64,000 bases of DNA from Bacteroidales bacterium (lineage in GTDB: Bacteria > Bacteroidota > Bacteroidia > Bacteroidales > UBA932), in the NCBI GenBank assembly GCA_015060385.1, contig SUYO01000001.1, positions 124,001 through 188,000 on the forward strand, written 5' to 3'. The translations under genes and the position numbers were made by a program. Shown here piece after piece: positions 62,417-64,000 of the stretch. The number at the start of each line of letters is the position of its first letter. The first letter of the stretch is position 1. The notes under the pieces are model-generated. The model worked only from the letters and a program-made list of their open reading frames with translations, was not told where the DNA came from and searched no databases.

Positions 62417-64000
62417 TTAAATGACTTCAATATCATCGGAAGGAAGCCATCCCTGACGTCCGTCAGCCAGCTCTATGTTCTTCCATCTTCCCACCTCGTC
62501 AAGGATACGCACCTTGGCTCCCTCATGAAGGATGAAAAGGTCTGTGGATGCCTCAGCAGAAGGCGAGCTCTTGACGGAAGCAACAGGACGCATCACTATC
62601 GCTTCGTCGGCACTCATGTAATCGTTCTTCTGCCAGAGAGAGAATCCAAGCGAGGAAGCAGCAAGCATCAGCATTACTATTCCGGTAAAGAATCCCGTCC
62701 TTCTCCCACCTGCCGTAGGTGCAAGCAGGAAGAGCAGAACCATTGCGAAGGTAAGGGCAAGGAACACCAGGAAACATACCGCCCATGCATCCGAATCCAT
62801 GATATAGCACACCTCGCGGGCCCAGACCTTCAGGATGAACTCCGGAACGGGGTCGATCCTGTCCTGGATTGCAGCATTCATAAGGTCGAGATTGTATCTT
62901 GCATCTTCATATGAAGGATCCAGCTTAAGGGCTCTTTCATAATAAAGTATTGCCATAGGAACATTGCCGTCCTTGAAGAAGGAATCTCCGGTGTTGCAGT
63001 ACAGGGAGGCAGATTCAAGTCCCATGTCTGAAATCATGGTGTAATCCTTGACGGCATCGGCCCATCTGCCTTCAGCATATGCGCCATTTGCCGCATTCCA
63101 TAATGAATCCACATATGAATCTTCATTTGCATAGGATGCGGCCGGAAGCAGCATCAGGAGCATGAGCACGACTGCAGGTGCCTTGACTCCGCCTTTCTTT
63201 CCCTTCATGTTCGAATCTATTGACGAGATCACATCCACGGCCGAATCATAATGAGCCGCCATGGCCTCGTGGCCGGCATCCGGTGCATATCGGGCGAACT
63301 CGCATGCATCAAGGATACCGATGAATGTCTCTATATATCTTTCATCTACCTTCTCTGACTTCAGCATCTCTGTAATCCTCTCCTTCGAGAGCTCTGCCAC
63401 AGGAATGTTGAGCTTGTCCGAAATGAAGCCCAGCAATGCCTTGTGGAGTTCCTCATAGAATGCCGTATAAAGGTTCTGCTTGAGGAAGGTACCTGCAAGG
63501 TGGAGACGCTTCAAGGCCATCTTCGTGGCCTTCCTGTTCCTTGTTCCCACGACATCAGCCCTTCTTGCGGCCACCTTCCTGAAGACAAGCCATGAGGCTG
63601 CCGCCAGAACCGCAATCAGTGCGGTCAGTATCCAGAACAACGCAGACCCTACAAGGAAACTGCCTTCAGGCACAAGGCCCGGAGACTTTATGTTTATGAA
63701 ACGGATGTCGCTGCCAAGAGTCCTCACATCCTTCTGGGAAGGTCCTGCAATGACTACTCCGCCTGCATCGGTTTCAGTTCCTCTGGCAACGCTGACAGGT
63801 ATAGGCTCGGTAGTAAGGGTGACATATTTACCCTGGTTCACATCATAATATGAATATGATATAGGATCGATCACGAAATCACCGTGACTGCGCGGAATGA
63901 AAGGAAATTCGTAGAACTTGCTTCCCGAGAGTCCTCCCTGGTCCACCTTGTCCGAAATCTTCGTATCATACACCTCCATGTCAGGCGGGAACTTCACCTT
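62417..64000 (-). CDS. BatD-BatE fusion protein, 5' partial
   Basis: The frame is open to the right edge, so the N-terminal BatD part lies beyond it. Seen here: a BatD-type domain end, a membrane segment (FWILTALIAVLAAASWLVF), a cytoplasmic helical part, then, without a stop, a second hydrophobic segment (APAVVLMLLMLLPAASYA) that looks like the signal peptide of BatE, with its own Met at 63206-63208. TPR repeats, two membrane segments and a C-terminal SH3-like domain (VRILDEVGRWKNIELADGRQ) follow. Bat proteins are membrane complexes of Bacteroidota with a proposed role in envelope stress or aerotolerance. Confidence 0.8.
   Translation of the reverse strand, partial: KVKFPPDMEVYDTKISDKVDQGGLSGSKFYEFPFIPRSHGDFVIDPISYSYYDVNQGKYVTLTTEPIPVSVARGTETDAGGVVIAGPSQKDVRTLGSDIRFINIKSPGLVPEGSFLVGSALFWILTALIAVLAAASWLVFRKVAARRADVVGTRNRKATKMALKRLHLAGTFLKQNLYTAFYEELHKALLGFISDKLNIPVAELSKERITEMLKSEKVDERYIETFIGILDACEFARYAPDAGHEAMAAHYDSAVDVISSIDSNMKGKKGGVKAPAVVLMLLMLLPAASYANEDSYVDSLWNAANGAYAEGRWADAVKDYTMISDMGLESASLYCNTGDSFFKDGNVPMAILYYERALKLDPSYEDARYNLDLMNAAIQDRIDPVPEFILKVWAREVCYIMDSDAWAVCFLVFLALTFAMVLLFLLAPTAGGRRTGFFTGIVMLMLAASSLGFSLWQKNDYMSADEAIVMRPVASVKSSPSAEASTDLFILHEGAKVRILDEVGRWKNIELADGRQGWLPSDDIEVI

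Overview
This is a gut-type Bacteroidota chromosome segment, most likely order Bacteroidales. The evidence is a series of TAnnTTTG-type -7 promoter boxes without Shine-Dalgarno sequences, many lipoproteins with SC/GC lipoboxes, and lineage-typical families: Omp28-like lipoproteins, DUF6029 and Porin_10 barrels, the ExbB-X-ExbD-ExbD operon, BatD/BatE and an ORF6N protein. I cannot name genus or species from the sequence alone. Genes are densely packed. The only gap over 300 bp is 1314-1902, which is built from stacked inverted repeats. I see no rRNA genes, CRISPR array, transposase or integrase; there is one tRNA.

Layout. 1-1313 is the 3' part of an S41 peptidase. 1903-12396 (minus) is a seven-gene envelope operon: TlpA-like thioredoxin, DUF6029 barrel, three Omp28-like CxxC lipoproteins and two very large lipoproteins. 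12494-15260 holds folP (minus), tmk and a DoxX/MauE-like membrane protein (plus). 15267-19157 (minus) holds a fourth Omp28-like lipoprotein behind a third large lipoprotein. 19257-25183 has purB, an FtsB/DivIC-like gene, a nucleotidyltransferase, a CPBP protease, and a MurU-like gene next to an AmgK-like kinase fused to a RapZ C-terminal domain. 25282-31111 has pncB-pncA, a Porin_10 protein and an MltF-like transglycosylase. 31104-35674 (minus) has pyrE, an SRPBCC protein, an RsmF-like methyltransferase, a TPR protein and a LolC/E-like permease.

35777-40668 (plus) has a Nudix hydrolase, queA, dprA, tatD and ansA. 40805-43131 is the exbB-X-exbD-exbD proton-motor operon. 43268-47351 has a PhoA-family phosphatase, asnS, udk and a TonB-like protein. 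47455-53607 (minus) has ridA, a large anchored protein of unknown function, an acyl-CoA ligase, dCMP deaminase and a C-terminal processing protease. 53734-54554 has tRNA-Arg(CCU), rpmF and a YceD-family gene, then typA (minus). guaA (plus) has a degenerate glutaminase domain. After it come an AT-rich ORF6N gene, a histidine phosphatase, a GH2 beta-galactosidase and a BatD-BatE fusion that runs off the right edge.

The most interesting points are: (1) the 17-kb set of thiol-motif envelope proteins around DUF6029 and Omp28, which may be an undescribed surface redox or lipoprotein-maturation system; (2) a GMP synthase without the glutaminase nucleophile; (3) the AmgK-RapZ fusion beside MurU, separated by a 46-bp perfect palindrome; (4) the BatD-BatE fusion with an embedded signal peptide; (5) a group of inverted repeats in intergenic and gene-end positions.
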